DNA of 64,000 nucleotides from Ditibartonella apihabitans (GTDB lineage: Bacteria > Pseudomonadota > Alphaproteobacteria > Rhizobiales > Rhizobiaceae). The stretch spans positions 1,922,001 to 1,986,000 of the forward strand of contig NZ_CP015820.1 in NCBI RefSeq assembly GCF_002007485.1. The letters run 5' to 3'. Shown one piece after another: positions 42,287 to 52,463 of the stretch (the stretch's first letter is position 1; each line of letters starts with the position of its first letter). The notes beneath the pieces were generated by a model. The model ran no database searches and was not told the origin of the DNA. It saw nothing but the letters and a program-made list of their open reading frames with translations. The position numbers and the translations under genes were made by a program.

Positions 42287-42913
42287 GATTTTTTCCTGTT
42301 TTAAGTGGATTATTCATAATTCAGAAACATTACGCCAAACACTTTAAGGAAAGTGGGTTTTTTATTTCATCATTTCAAGATAATTAGTAGATATAAACAT
42401 GTTTATTTATGAATTTTATTTTGACGAGTAAAACTCTTTTACACTAAAAGAGAACTTCCCCCTCTTTATTAAAAATTCTCTTTTTAAGTTTAAAGGCATC
42501 TTCATTTTTCAAAATGGAAATAATCTATTCGGCAATTGAAAAACATGTGTCGATTGGTTTTGTCCGGAAGCGACCAACAAAAATTCACGCGTCTTCCGAC
42601 CACCTGATTTTTAGAAAAATAATTTTTTAAAATTTTCGATTATTTTTTTCTTGCAAAAATATGTCACTAAATATTAACTGACACATACGGCACAACAAGA
42701 ATTGTATCTATCATTTGGTTGACGTTTATAAATATAAAAACATTTTATGATTTTTATCATATTTAAATATTATATTGTTTGTTGAATTTAAATTCCATTT
42801 AAAACACTATTATTTGAAATTACCGATTTTTATTCAGGAATATTTCCATTTGCTGTTCATAGCGGTTTCTGAATGCTTTTAAAAAACCGGATGAAATTGT
42901 TCGAGCCGCAAAA
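42287..42913. other. AT-rich gap before the late operon
   Basis: About 630 bp, among the most AT-rich in the window. It contains a 7-bp hairpin CTCTTTT/AAAAGAG near 42432-42450 and several TATAAT-like stretches, so the late promoter may lie here. No gene. Confidence 0.45.
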
Positions 42914-43246
42914 ATGTGTGGCAGATGTTTTCAAGCAAAGCGCATTTGGCAGTTAAAATTTTTATCCTTGAAAAGGAAAAGGGACGTGGCCGGAACCAAA
43001 AAGCGAACATCCCTAAAAACAGAAAAATCCCCGAAAAAAACACCGTTAAAAAGGTGTGCCAACAGAAAAAAGCCGCGCCTTATCGGAAGAAATTGAAAAA
43101 GAAACTGTGCGGGTTGCTGATGGATTTTTGGAAAAGGCAGCACGTTCGAGAGTGAGACTTGAAAAGGAAGTTGTGCAGCAAGTGCTTGGCAATGAGAGGA
43201 TGGAGCGCACTCAAGCGCAGCAGTTGAAAGGGAAAGGCTGGAAAAT
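42914..43246 (+). pseudogene. Frameshifted 5' part of the small terminase gene
   Basis: Gene-like sequence runs in one frame up to about 43200 (EKAARSRVRLEKEVVQQVLGNERM) and then in another frame downstream. An internal repeat copy at 43516 has one more base than the copy at 43187 between GGCAATGA and AGTTGAAAGG, which pinpoints a one-base loss near 43200. Earlier still, a basic segment (GRGRNQKANIPKNRK) looks like the usual N-terminus of such proteins. Confidence 0.55.
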
Positions 43247-44050
43247 GTGCTTGTATCCAAGGAAAAGGCTGCACGTTCAAGTGTGAAGCATGAAAAGGAA
43301 ATTGAACGGCTAGTGCTGGGCAATGAGGGGATGGCCGTTCGTTCAAGCGTAGAGTTCAAAAAAGAAACGCTGGAAAATGTGCTTGAATCCAAGGAAAAAG
43401 CAGTAACCCTATCCGCAGGGTTTGGAAAGCAGGCGTTACAAAAAGTGACTGATCTCAAGGAAAAGGCAGCACGTTCGAGAGTGAAGCGTGAAAAGGAAGT
43501 TGTGCAGCAAGTGCTTGGCAATGATAAGAAGGCTGGGCATTCAAGCGGGGCAGTTGAAAGGAAAACTGTGCAGGCTGGTGATGATGGAAATGGGAAATTG
43601 CCGCTAGAGAGTAATGCAGTTTTGAAAACAATGCCGACTGAAAAAAGTTTGACAAAGAAGAAGGCCGCGCAAAAAAAGCGGGAAGCCGTGGGAGAAAAGA
43701 AGGCTTCCGGAATTTTGAAAGAGGCTATTTTAAAAGCTGCAATAAAAGCCGGTAACCAGTTGGGAGAAGACGGGCTTGTTTCCTATCTTGAAGCGCAGGC
43801 TTTAAAAAATGCCTCGTCCTTTTTGACGCTACTCGGCAAAGTATTGCCTGCCGAACTTAATTCAGACGGACAAGAATTAAAAACCGTGACAAAAATCGAA
43901 CTGGTTGCATTATCCCCGTCACCGAAAGATTTGACAGTTGCAAAATCACCGACCGGAAAAAAGCGTGCGGTTTGTAAAAAGCACATGAGCCGAAATCAGA
44001 AACCTGAAATAAATCAGGAACTTTCGGAAATCCTTAAAAAAGACGATTGA
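43247..44050 (+). CDS. Putative terminase small subunit with repeat-expanded N-terminus
   Basis: 267 codons from the GTG at 43247. The last about 110 residues match the conserved pattern of small proteins just upstream of terminase large subunits in rhizobial phages (ILKEAILKAAIKAGNQLG ... ASSFLTLLGKVLP). Small terminases recognise pac and assist packaging. The first about 125 residues are degenerate repeats of the form EKAARSRVKREKEVVQQVLGN, continuing repeats in the frameshifted region upstream. The true start is uncertain because of that frameshift; the conserved domain is intact. Confidence 0.6.
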   Translation: MLVSKEKAARSSVKHEKEIERLVLGNEGMAVRSSVEFKKETLENVLESKEKAVTLSAGFGKQALQKVTDLKEKAARSRVKREKEVVQQVLGNDKKAGHSSGAVERKTVQAGDDGNGKLPLESNAVLKTMPTEKSLTKKKAAQKKREAVGEKKASGILKEAILKAAIKAGNQLGEDGLVSYLEAQALKNASSFLTLLGKVLPAELNSDGQELKTVTKIELVALSPSPKDLTVAKSPTGKKRAVCKKHMSRNQKPEINQELSEILKKDD

Positions 44051-44470
44051 AGAACCTCCGATGAAAAAGGTTTCCAAAGAAGTGAACCGGTTTTTAAATT
44101 GTTCAACGAATTTGCTTGCCATGCGAAATGAAGAGAGAGTTTCACTGTTTTTCGTGTCTTGAAAATTATTTCAAAAAACGTCGTGCCCGTTTTGGAATGG
44201 TGGCTTCTTGAAATGGTGGGCTTTTTAAAAAGCTTGATGTACTGCCTTTCTTATATTGGCGTTATCGTGATGGGATCTTTTATTTCCGGAAGGTGTGGTT
44301 TTTTAAAGTGGCGATGCTTGTTTAAAACAAGCATTTTCCTTTCATAACCGTCAAGGTGGTGAGGACGGCTTTCAGAACAGCTTTTTAAGCTTTTTTCGGC
44401 TTCCGGATTTGTTTCGGAACGTAGCAAACGTCTTGTCCGGTCGTTTTGCCTTGTGGTTTTGTGGTGGTTC
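44051..44470. other. Gap between the terminase subunit genes
   Basis: 420 bp, unusually long for a late operon. A hydrophobic 62-codon frame starting at 44159 has no ribosome site. The 3' part lies directly before the terL ATG. Nothing recognised. Confidence 0.4.
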
Positions 44471-45796
44471 ATGACAACAGAAAAAATAGAATTGCCGGAA
44501 AAGCTCATTACCCTTTTCGATGGGCCTGCCGATATCAGGGCGGCCTATGGCGGGCGCGGTTCGGGAAAAACCCGTTCCTTTGCCACAATGAGCGCAGTGG
44601 TGGGCTATTGTTTGGGAAAAAGAGGAATTCGCGGCATTATTCTTTGTGCCCGCCAGTTCCAGAATTCTTTGGCTGACAGCTCACTGGAGGAAATCAAAAG
44701 AGCTATTGCCGATTACCCGTTTTTGCAAAATTACTATACCATTGGTGAAACCTATATACGCTCGAAAGACGGGCGCATTACTTATGCCTTTTCCGGTCTT
44801 GACCGGAATATTGCCAGTATCAAATCGAAGGGGCGGTTGCTTCTTTGTTGGGTGGATGAAGCCGAACCTGTGACCTCCCACGCATGGAACACATTGATAC
44901 CGACTTTGCGTGAAGAAGGTGACGGTTGGAACACCGAACTCTGGGTAACATGGAACCCGCTTAGAAAAGAGGCAGCTGTTGAAAAGCGTTTTCGCAACAG
45001 TAAAAATGCGCGTATCAAATCTGTTCAACTGAATTGGCGTGATAATCCGAGATTTCCCGATCTATTAAACCGCGCCCGCCTTGATGATTTGAAGAACCGG
45101 CCGGAAAGTTATGACCATATATGGGAAGGGGGATTTCTTGCCCAGATGGAGGGAGCCTATTTTGCAACCGGTCTTGCAATTGCCAAAGAAGAAGGGCGCA
45201 TTTCCAACGTTCCGGCCGACCCGTTAATGACATTTCAAGCTTTTTTCGACATTGGGGGAACAGGTGCCAAAGCCGATGCAACCGCTATCTGGATTGCGCA
45301 ATTTATCGGAAAAGAAATCCGCGTTCTTGATTATTATGAAGCGCAAGGGCAGCCTTTGAGCGCCCATATCAACTGGCTGCGGGAAAAAGGTTACGGGCGG
45401 GCAAAAATTACATTGCCGCATGATGGTGCAACCAAAGATCGCGTGCGGGATGTGAGTTTTGAAAGTGCGCTTCAAGAAGCCGGTTTCGAGGTTGACATTA
45501 TTCCCAATCAGGGAAAAGGGGCAGCACGCGCCCGCATTGAAGCGGCAAGACGACTTTTCCCCTCTATCTGGTTTAATGAAAAAACCACAGAAGCAGGACG
45601 CGATGCTTTGGGCTGGTATCACGAAAAACGTGACGACAAACGCGATATAGGACTGGGGCCGGAACATGATTGGGCAAGCCACGGGGCTGATGCTTTCGGC
45701 CTGATGTGTATTGCTTATGAAGCACCGAAAATCTTTAAAAACCGGCAGCGCAATTTCCCGCGACATGATTTCAATACGTCATGGATGGCAGGATAA
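44471..45796 (+). CDS. terL: Terminase large subunit
   Basis: 441-residue packaging ATPase and nuclease. Walker A is GGRGSGKTRS near residue 28, and the Walker B-like CWVDEAEPV lies near residue 130 with the catalytic Glu. The C-terminal RNase H-like nuclease has acidic residues in FFDIGGTGAKADATAIW (about 255) and further Asp/Glu at DWASHGADAFG near 405. The protein drives DNA into the prohead formed by the portal. Start ATG 44471, preceded by GGTGG; frame open to 44453. Complete. Confidence 0.95.
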   Translation: MTTEKIELPEKLITLFDGPADIRAAYGGRGSGKTRSFATMSAVVGYCLGKRGIRGIILCARQFQNSLADSSLEEIKRAIADYPFLQNYYTIGETYIRSKDGRITYAFSGLDRNIASIKSKGRLLLCWVDEAEPVTSHAWNTLIPTLREEGDGWNTELWVTWNPLRKEAAVEKRFRNSKNARIKSVQLNWRDNPRFPDLLNRARLDDLKNRPESYDHIWEGGFLAQMEGAYFATGLAIAKEEGRISNVPADPLMTFQAFFDIGGTGAKADATAIWIAQFIGKEIRVLDYYEAQGQPLSAHINWLREKGYGRAKITLPHDGATKDRVRDVSFESALQEAGFEVDIIPNQGKGAARARIEAARRLFPSIWFNEKTTEAGRDALGWYHEKRDDKRDIGLGPEHDWASHGADAFGLMCIAYEAPKIFKNRQRNFPRHDFNTSWMAG

Positions 45797-46632
45797 CAAA
45801 AAGCAAAATTGTCGACTGTTGAACCAAGATTCAAGTGAAAGAACCGTGCGTGTCCAAATTATAGCGGATAGCAATTGCATTTTGCTTTTCTTTCAAAGCT
45901 TGAAAGCGAAGTTTTAAAAACAAGCTGCCAAGGGTACGGCACAATATGCGAAACCGGAGACTTTCTTGGACAAGAGCTTCCAAAACGGGCAAAAGAGCAA
46001 GAAAACCGGGAGCGAAGCTCAAACAAGCTTTATGCGCGGCAGGCGTAAATTTGGCGGCGTTCGCAATGTTTGCGATAAGAGCTTCCAAAACGGGCAAAAG
46101 AGCAAGAAAAACGAGGGCCGAAGCTCAAACAAGCTTTATGCGCGGCAGGCGTGAATTTGGCGGCGTTCGCAATGTTTGCGATAAGAGCTTCCAAAACGGG
46201 CAAAAGAGCAGGAAAACCCGGTGCGAAGCTCAAACAAGCTTTATGCGCGGCAGGCGTGAATTTGGCGGCGTTCGCAATGTTTGCGATGTTTGCATTGTTT
46301 GAGGCACGGGAAATGTTTACGGGACGCATAATATTGGCAGCGTTCGCGGCATGAGTGATATTCGCTGTGATTGCCGGTGTCGCACGAGGAGCACTATTCG
46401 GGACAATAGAACCGGATGCGCAATCAATCGGCTTTTGTTTTTCCGGCGATGGCTTTTGTTTCATGTGAGCTGACCTTTTTGTTTCTTTATGATGATTGCC
46501 TTGTGCTTGCCCGCCTGCCCGCTTGCGCGGTTTCCCTTTTTATTTTTCGGGCTTTTTGGCTTTTTCAGAATTGAACTTTCAAGTTGTGCGGGCTGCGGCA
46601 CGACGAATTTTAACCAATAATTTTACGGGCTG
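45797..46632. other. Long gap between terL and portal, containing the 106-bp array
   Basis: 836 bp where late operons usually have little or none. Apart from the tandem array at 45971-46288, no gene is convincing; open frames across the array exist in all three phases because the unit is not a multiple of three. Confidence 0.55.
45971..46288. repeat. Three 106-bp tandem repeats
   Basis: Units begin with AAGAGCTTCCAAAACGGGC; GCTTCC starts at 45975, 46081 and 46187, exactly 106 bp apart. Copies differ at a handful of positions. Each contains AAGCTCAAACAAGCTT, a short inverted pair, and GCGCGGCAGGCG. The third copy is followed by further degenerate TTTGCGATG/TTTGCATTG sequence. Confidence 0.95.
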
Positions 46633-48744
46633 ATGATGATGCAAGAAAACGAGAGTTTAGACCATGGGGCTTCGGATGACTTTGACAGTGCAAAAAGAGA
46701 TATTCTTTTCCAGTCATTGTTAAAGCTTTTCCGGCAGGATATGGCGCATGTTGCCGAATGGCGCAAAAATGCCCGCGAAGATTATGCCTTTTATAATGGT
46801 GAACAGTGGGAAGCCCAAGACAAGGCGGCGCTTTTCGAGCAAAAACGCCCTGTTATGACGTTCAACCGCATTGCGCCGCTTGTCAATGCTGTTATCGGCT
46901 CGGAGCGCAACAACAAACGCGAAGTGCAATTTATTCCGCGTGAAATCGGAGACGCCAGAGCCAATGAAATATTGACCGGTGCGGCAGAATGGTTTCGCGA
47001 TCAGGCGGAAGCGGAATATGAGGATTCGGAAGCTTTTACCGATACTGTCATTTGCGGTATGGGGTGGACAGATACACGCCTTGACTTTGACGATGATGAA
47101 GCGGGTAAACCTGTTGTTTGCCGCCTTGACCCGTTGAAAATGGTGTGGGATGCCTCGGCGGTGAAAGCCAATCTGGTGGATGCGGAGCGCCTCTGGTATA
47201 TCGACGAAAAGCCGCTTGCCGAAGCGCGCCGCATGTTTCCCGATATTGACCCGTCATTGCTTGATGCACGCTGGGCAAAAAATGGTGTTTTTGATAGTGG
47301 CGCCCCTCTTTCCCATGTGAATTCTGACACATTCTATGGTGACGACCAAACGGGTGCTTCGGAGAGGCAAGGCTTGGGGCTTTCTTCCGCTTCCAGCTCT
47401 CTGGTGACACTTGTCGAATGCCGCTGGTTCGAGCGTGAGGCTTTTTACAAGGTTTTTGACCCGCTGACAGGTGAAACGCAGGATTATTCGCTTCGCGACT
47501 ATGAAGAGAAAAAGAAAATTTCGCCTGAAATACAATCGGTAAGGCTTACAAGAAAGATTGTGAAACGGGCTTTTCTGGGCGAGGTTTTGCTTGCCGAACC
47601 GGATCAGCCGATGGTGCCGAACGGGCAACTTGGCTGGGAATGCATTACCGGCTATTTCGACAAGATGAAAAAGCATTATTATGGCATTGTGCGCCCCACA
47701 AAAGACCCGCAGCGCTGGGCGAACAAATTTTTCAGCCAGGTGATGTATCTTTTAAACAGCCAATCGAAGGGCGGCATTCTTGCCGAACGCGGTGCTTTTG
47801 ATGATGACAGGCAGGCAGAAGAAAGCTGGGCGCGCGCCGATGCCATTACCTGGACAAAACAAAATGCGCTCACCGGACAAAATGCCCGCATTCAACCCAA
47901 ACCCGTAGCACAATTTCCTGTTGGTTTTTTTCAGCTTTTCAATGAAGCCAAAGAAGCAATTTCGGATGTGACGGGCTTATCTTCAGAATTTATCGGCACG
48001 AGAGAAGTAAACCAGCCCGGTGTTTTGGAAAGCCAGCGCCGGCAATCTTCTTTGAATTTGCTTGCCTCGCTTTTTGATGCGCTGCGCCGTTATCGGAAAA
48101 GACAGGGGCAAATTATGCTTTACCTCATACAGAACTATCTTTCCGATGGAAGGCTTATCCGCATTGTGGGTGATGACAACAAGAAATATGTGCCTTTGAC
48201 ACATGAAGCGGTCGCCAATCGCCAATATGACATTATTGTTGATGATGCGCCGACAAGCCCTAATGAAAAAGAAAGGACATTTGCGATTATTCAACAGATG
48301 TTGCCGATGTTGAAAGATTATCTCACGCCGGAAATCGGGCTGGAAATTCTGCGCTATTCGCCGCTACCCGCCTCGCTTGTTGAAAAATGGACAGCCAAGG
48401 CACAAGAAGCGGCTCAACAAAAAGCAGAACAGGAAATGGCCAGAGAACAGATGGCCAGAGAACAGATGGCCAGAGAACAGATGACGAGCCAAGAAGCGGC
48501 AATGGGAAGAAATGCATTGCCGGAACAGTCAACAGGGCAACAGGCGGAGCAATTGAAGTTGCAAGCTCTGGCAAACGAGCTTGATATGAAAGCCAAAGCC
48601 CGTGAACTCGACCTTAATGCCAAAGCGGCCGATCTTTTTTTAAAAAATCAGAAAGCAAGGCTTGAGACCGAAACAGCCAAAAACCGCGCGCTCATTGAAC
48701 AATTGAAAATTGAACAATCGCAAACGGGGAACTCCAATTCCTGA
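46633..48744 (+). CDS. P22-type portal protein
   Basis: 703 residues; forms the dodecameric DNA gate at one capsid vertex. The pattern fits P22-like portals. Near the start lies a conserved FNRIAPLVNAVIGSERNNKR segment. VDDAPTSPNEKERTFAIIQQ lies near residue 537 and LTPEIGLEILRYSPLP follows. A long C-terminal coiled coil (about 580-700) is rich in Gln/Glu/Ala, matching the barrel helices. It contains three exact MAREQ repeats (15 bp each, 48436-48482). Three successive ATG codons open the gene. Confidence 0.88.
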   Translation: MMMQENESLDHGASDDFDSAKRDILFQSLLKLFRQDMAHVAEWRKNAREDYAFYNGEQWEAQDKAALFEQKRPVMTFNRIAPLVNAVIGSERNNKREVQFIPREIGDARANEILTGAAEWFRDQAEAEYEDSEAFTDTVICGMGWTDTRLDFDDDEAGKPVVCRLDPLKMVWDASAVKANLVDAERLWYIDEKPLAEARRMFPDIDPSLLDARWAKNGVFDSGAPLSHVNSDTFYGDDQTGASERQGLGLSSASSSLVTLVECRWFEREAFYKVFDPLTGETQDYSLRDYEEKKKISPEIQSVRLTRKIVKRAFLGEVLLAEPDQPMVPNGQLGWECITGYFDKMKKHYYGIVRPTKDPQRWANKFFSQVMYLLNSQSKGGILAERGAFDDDRQAEESWARADAITWTKQNALTGQNARIQPKPVAQFPVGFFQLFNEAKEAISDVTGLSSEFIGTREVNQPGVLESQRRQSSLNLLASLFDALRRYRKRQGQIMLYLIQNYLSDGRLIRIVGDDNKKYVPLTHEAVANRQYDIIVDDAPTSPNEKERTFAIIQQMLPMLKDYLTPEIGLEILRYSPLPASLVEKWTAKAQEAAQQKAEQEMAREQMAREQMAREQMTSQEAAMGRNALPEQSTGQQAEQLKLQALANELDMKAKARELDLNAKAADLFLKNQKARLETETAKNRALIEQLKIEQSQTGNSNS

Positions 48745-48938
48745 AACAAGCGCCCCGAAAAGTTGGACAGAATGGGTTTTAAATTTGGCAAAGCGGCAAT
48801 TCAGATTGTCGCCGCTTTTTATCGCCCGCAATCGCAACTTTTGTCTTTCCTGCCGGATGAACCGGCTTCGCCTCAAGCATCGGCGTTTTGATGCTCTGCT
48901 GCCCGTTTTTTTAAAGGGCATGTTTAAAGGATAAATTT

Positions 48939-49967
48939 ATGGATATTGCACCCGAATTTTCACCGGAAGAACAGGATGTTCTCGGCCACCAAAACACCGA
49001 CAATGAAAGCTTTGACGATGAAACAGCCTTACCGGAAAATTTTTCCGACAGTAATACTATGACCGGACCTTCCGGAAGTCAGGAAGGGGAACATGAAAAA
49101 CCGGTAGCGGAAGAGGAAGACGAAAGAACAGCAAAAGCGCGAAACCATATGGTTCCGCATGGTGCACTTCACGCTGAAAGGGAAGAGCGCAAGAAAGCGC
49201 AAGCCGAGGCAGCAGAGGCAAAAGCCAAACTTGCCCGCATTGAAGAACGTTTCAAAATTGCGCGCGAATTCACGGAAAATCATGCCGGAAACGAAAGCTT
49301 TTCACTGTTAAAACAGCCACGACCAGAAGCGCCCGACCCGGAAAAAGATTTTGTCGGCTATGTCAAATGGATTGGCGCCAGATTGCAAAACGAGGAAGCC
49401 GAAAGACAAAAGAGAGAAGCCGAAGAGCGGCAATCTATCAAAGCCGCAAGAGAACAGGAAGCGGTCAAAGATTATTTCGCCACGTCTGTAACCGCACTTA
49501 AAGCCGAACTGCCGGATTTCGACGAGGCGGCCGATTTTCTTTATGAAGCACGGGTAAACCAGTTGAAGGCGCTCGCCGATGCTTACCCTGCTTTTAAAAG
49601 TGCCGATGCGATCAATGCGCAGATTGGCAACGAGCTTGCGGCCATTGTTAAAGGCGCTTTGGAAAGCGGCACAAATCCGGCGCAAACAATTTATAATTAT
49701 GCAAAAAATATCGGCTTCAAGGCGAAATCTATAGCGGGGGGTGACATTGCCGCAATGCGCGCCAAAAAAAACGCTGCACGCACGCTTACCGCATCGAACG
49801 GGCGCGCTATTGCCGACCCTATTAGCCTTGAAGCCATAGATGCCATGAGCGACCGGCAATTTGCCGAGTGGATTTCCAATCCGCGAAATGAAAGAGCCTT
49901 CAACATTCTGATGAAGGGGAATAAGGCTTTTTGCAAAATAAGGCTTTTTGCACAAGCCTGTTTTTAA
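48939..49967 (+). CDS. Scaffolding protein
   Basis: 342 residues, highly charged. The acidic N-terminal region is followed by a long coiled coil (about 85-170: HAEREERKKAQAEAAEAKAK, RLQNEEAERQKREAEERQS) and a helical C-terminal part. Its place between portal and capsid, together with this composition, identifies a scaffold that guides prohead assembly and then leaves. The final residues (after FNILMKGNK) are Cys/Phe-rich and may be a read-through extension relative to homologues. The gap 48745-48938 has a 75-codon frame that I do not trust. Confidence 0.8.
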   Translation: MDIAPEFSPEEQDVLGHQNTDNESFDDETALPENFSDSNTMTGPSGSQEGEHEKPVAEEEDERTAKARNHMVPHGALHAEREERKKAQAEAAEAKAKLARIEERFKIAREFTENHAGNESFSLLKQPRPEAPDPEKDFVGYVKWIGARLQNEEAERQKREAEERQSIKAAREQEAVKDYFATSVTALKAELPDFDEAADFLYEARVNQLKALADAYPAFKSADAINAQIGNELAAIVKGALESGTNPAQTIYNYAKNIGFKAKSIAGGDIAAMRAKKNAARTLTASNGRAIADPISLEAIDAMSDRQFAEWISNPRNERAFNILMKGNKAFCKIRLFAQACF

Positions 49968-50217
49968 AGCTGATTTGAGAGACTTCTGTTTCAGAAGCTT
50001 GAGCTTTAAAAACCACCGCTTGCAAAAGATGGGGCGTCTAAAACGTTGAATTAGATTTGTGCCGGTTTGTTTTGAAACTTTCACCTTTTTCTTTTGCGGA
50101 TTTTCGTTTGAAATGGACGTTATCATTTTCACCCACCGGAGGTTTTCCGGTTTCGTTGGTTCGCTCGCGTTAAAGCGACAAAAAGCTTGAAAATCAATTG
50201 AATTTTAGGAGGCCATA

Positions 50218-51336
50218 ATGGCTATTACATCCATCGGGGTGAACGACCCTCTGGCTGTTCGTGCCTGGTCGAAGAAACTTGCCGTCGAAGTATCGAAAGC
50301 TACCGAGATTGCGCCTTTGATCGGAACCGACACCAACAGCATTATCCAGCTTAAAGACGAAACCCAGAAAGGCGCGGGTGATACTGTCCGTTTCGGCTTG
50401 CGCACCCAGTTGACGGGCGAAGGCGTTTCGGAAGGGGTTAAACTGGAAGGCAATGAAGAAGCTCTTTCAACCTTGAACGATGCTGTTATCATCAATGAAC
50501 TTGCCCATGCTGTGAGGGTGAAAAACGAGGGCACAATCGACCAGCAGCGCGTGCTTTTCGATTTGCGCAGCGAAGCCAAGGACGGTTTGACCGACTGGTA
50601 TGCCGACCGTTTGTCGCTCATGTTTTTTACCCATGTTTGCGGCTATACGGCTACACAAATGAACTTTGAAGGGCGCACCATTTCATTGTCGCCGGTGCAT
50701 TACGGTTTCAATGAGCCGACAGCCCCGACCGACAAGCGCATTATTCGCCCGAATGGCAAAACCACTGACGAAAGCCTTGACGAAAAAGATGTGTTCAATC
50801 TTTCGCTGGTTGATAAAGCGGTGGAGCGGGCAAAACTTGCCAATCCGCGTTTGCGCCCTGTGCGTGTCGAGGGGGACAGTGTTTATGTGCTTTACCTGCA
50901 CCCGACACAGGTGACGGCACTGCGCACCAACACGGCAACCGGCCAATGGCTTGATATTCAAAAAGCGGCCTATCAGGGTTCGCGCGCCAAAAACCCGATT
51001 TTTGACGGCTCGCTCGGCATGTATAACGGGGTGGTTCTGCGTGAAGCCGAACATATTACCGAAGGTGTCAATTCTGCCGACCCGACCACGCCTGTTTCAA
51101 ACACCCGCCGTGCGGTGCTTTTGGGTGCACAGGCTTCCATTGTGGCTTTCGGCAAGGACCGCGGACCAACGCGCTACAAACTGGTTGAAGAATTCTTCGA
51201 CTATGAACGCGAACTCGGTGTTGCAGCAAAAACCCTGATCGGTATGAAGAAAACAAACTTCAAACTGAAAGACAGCACTGTCGGCGAACAGGATTTTGCA
51301 ACCATCGTTATTTCAACCTATGCCGAGCCGCTTTAA
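50218..51336 (+). CDS. Major capsid protein, N4-gp56 family
   Basis: 372-residue coat protein. The N-terminus (MAITSIGVNDPLAVRAWSKK) and the GAGDTVRFGLRTQLTGEGVSEGVKLEGNE segment near residue 60 are typical of the N4-gp56 family of HK97-fold capsid proteins. The C-terminal part (YERELGVAAKTLIGMKKTNF) is complete. An excellent AGGAGG site lies 6 nt before ATG 50218, as expected for the most abundant late protein. The 250-bp gap before it has no gene. Confidence 0.93.
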   Translation: MAITSIGVNDPLAVRAWSKKLAVEVSKATEIAPLIGTDTNSIIQLKDETQKGAGDTVRFGLRTQLTGEGVSEGVKLEGNEEALSTLNDAVIINELAHAVRVKNEGTIDQQRVLFDLRSEAKDGLTDWYADRLSLMFFTHVCGYTATQMNFEGRTISLSPVHYGFNEPTAPTDKRIIRPNGKTTDESLDEKDVFNLSLVDKAVERAKLANPRLRPVRVEGDSVYVLYLHPTQVTALRTNTATGQWLDIQKAAYQGSRAKNPIFDGSLGMYNGVVLREAEHITEGVNSADPTTPVSNTRRAVLLGAQASIVAFGKDRGPTRYKLVEEFFDYERELGVAAKTLIGMKKTNFKLKDSTVGEQDFATIVISTYAEPL

Positions 51337-51461
51337 AACGGCATTTGAAACAGAAGGAAAAGGGGCAAATGCTCCTTTTCTTCTTCAATGCGCTGTTAAA
51401 GCCGCGTTTTCCCCCTTCCCGAATTTTTAAAAAACCGGTGATTTTGAAAGAGACGAAAAAA

Positions 51462-51611
51462 ATGACCCGTGCTTATTCTATAGACACGCCTTCAAGCGAC
51501 GATACCGACTGGATACTTCTCGATTTTGATGAGCCTGACGCTGAAAGCCGTAAGGTGCGAGATAAAAAAACCACACCCCTTTCCCGAAAACCGGCAAAAA
51601 AGCGAGAATGA
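51462..51611 (+). CDS. Small acidic prophage protein
   Basis: 49 residues starting MTRAYSIDTPSSDDTDWILL with an acidic first half and a basic tail (SRKPAKKRE). AAAGAGACG precedes the ATG at 51462. Located between capsid and head-tail genes. Size and place fit small head-decoration or assembly proteins, but no family is recognised. Confidence 0.45.
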   Translation: MTRAYSIDTPSSDDTDWILLDFDEPDAESRKVRDKKTTPLSRKPAKKRE

Positions 51612-51767
51612 AAAAACCGCAAGCGGAAACCGGAAGCACATCTCGAAACACTGCCGAAAAAGCCGGAAAATTGAAAGCCGTCAATTTGAAGACCGCAAGC
51701 GGCAAAAAACGGCGGAGAACACGCAACCCGAACTCGAAGAAAAACCGGAAAACAAAGGTTTAATATT

Positions 51768-52463
51768 ATGGCCATAATCATTACCACTGCCGGGCCGATG
51801 ACAAGTCTTCCCACGCCTCTCCAGCCGAAAAACAAAAACTTTTCGGATATGATTGCCGTTATTCAGGATGAAATTGATGATACGACAAATGAATATTTTA
51901 GCCAGATTCAGGAAGCAATCTATTCTTCTATCCGCTTTTCAGCACGAGAACCGCTTTATTTCAATGAAACGCGCGATATTACCTTTTTGACGACTAAAAA
52001 TCAGGAATGGTATGGCGCAACAACCGAAAAGGCGATTGCAAGTGCGGCCGGTATCCGCTTTGTCTTTCTTGAAAAATCTAATGGCAACGCAAAAAGGCTT
52101 AACCTCAATTCCCCGCAGGAACTTGAAAGCGCGGGTTCAGCCCATGGCGAACCTTATGCCTATTGTTATTTTGGGAAAAAGTTGCGGCTCTTTCCCTGCC
52201 CTGACAAGGTTTACAAAATAAGGCTGATGATCGAGCCCTACCGGCTTGAAGAAGTTTTGAAGGCCGATGAGGAAAGCCCTTGGTTTCTCGATGCGTTCGA
52301 CCTCATCAAAGCGCGGGCAAAATACGAGCTTTATAAAGATATTTTGAAAGATGCCGAAATGGCTCGAACAGCCTTTAACGATTTTAACGAGCAGCTTTCA
52401 GCGCTTAAAGCGGAAACCTCGCGGCGCAATGGTAGCGGCAAAATCAAAGCAACGGTGTTTTAA
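51768..52463 (+). CDS. P22 gp4-like head-tail adaptor
   Basis: 231 residues, soluble. The N-terminal helix IAVIQDEIDDTTNEYFSQIQ and SSIRFSAREPLYFNETRDI resemble the P22 gp4-type tail accessory factor that binds below the portal and starts the tail. The rest matches the expected alpha/beta pattern. ATG 51768 has AAAGG 9 nt upstream and the stop is adjacent to the gp10-like gene, which is the same order as in P22-like phages (capsid, gp4, gp10). Confidence 0.75.
   Translation: MAIIITTAGPMTSLPTPLQPKNKNFSDMIAVIQDEIDDTTNEYFSQIQEAIYSSIRFSAREPLYFNETRDITFLTTKNQEWYGATTEKAIASAAGIRFVFLEKSNGNAKRLNLNSPQELESAGSAHGEPYAYCYFGKKLRLFPCPDKVYKIRLMIEPYRLEEVLKADEESPWFLDAFDLIKARAKYELYKDILKDAEMARTAFNDFNEQLSALKAETSRRNGSGKIKATVF

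Noticed and set aside
44159..44347. Hydrophobic 62-codon frame before terL
   Set aside because: No ribosome site and no resemblance to a holin or other phage protein.
45946..46302. Open frames across the 106-bp array as repeat proteins, or the array as CRISPR
   Set aside because: All three phases are open because the unit is not a multiple of three; there are no unique spacers, and copies are contiguous.
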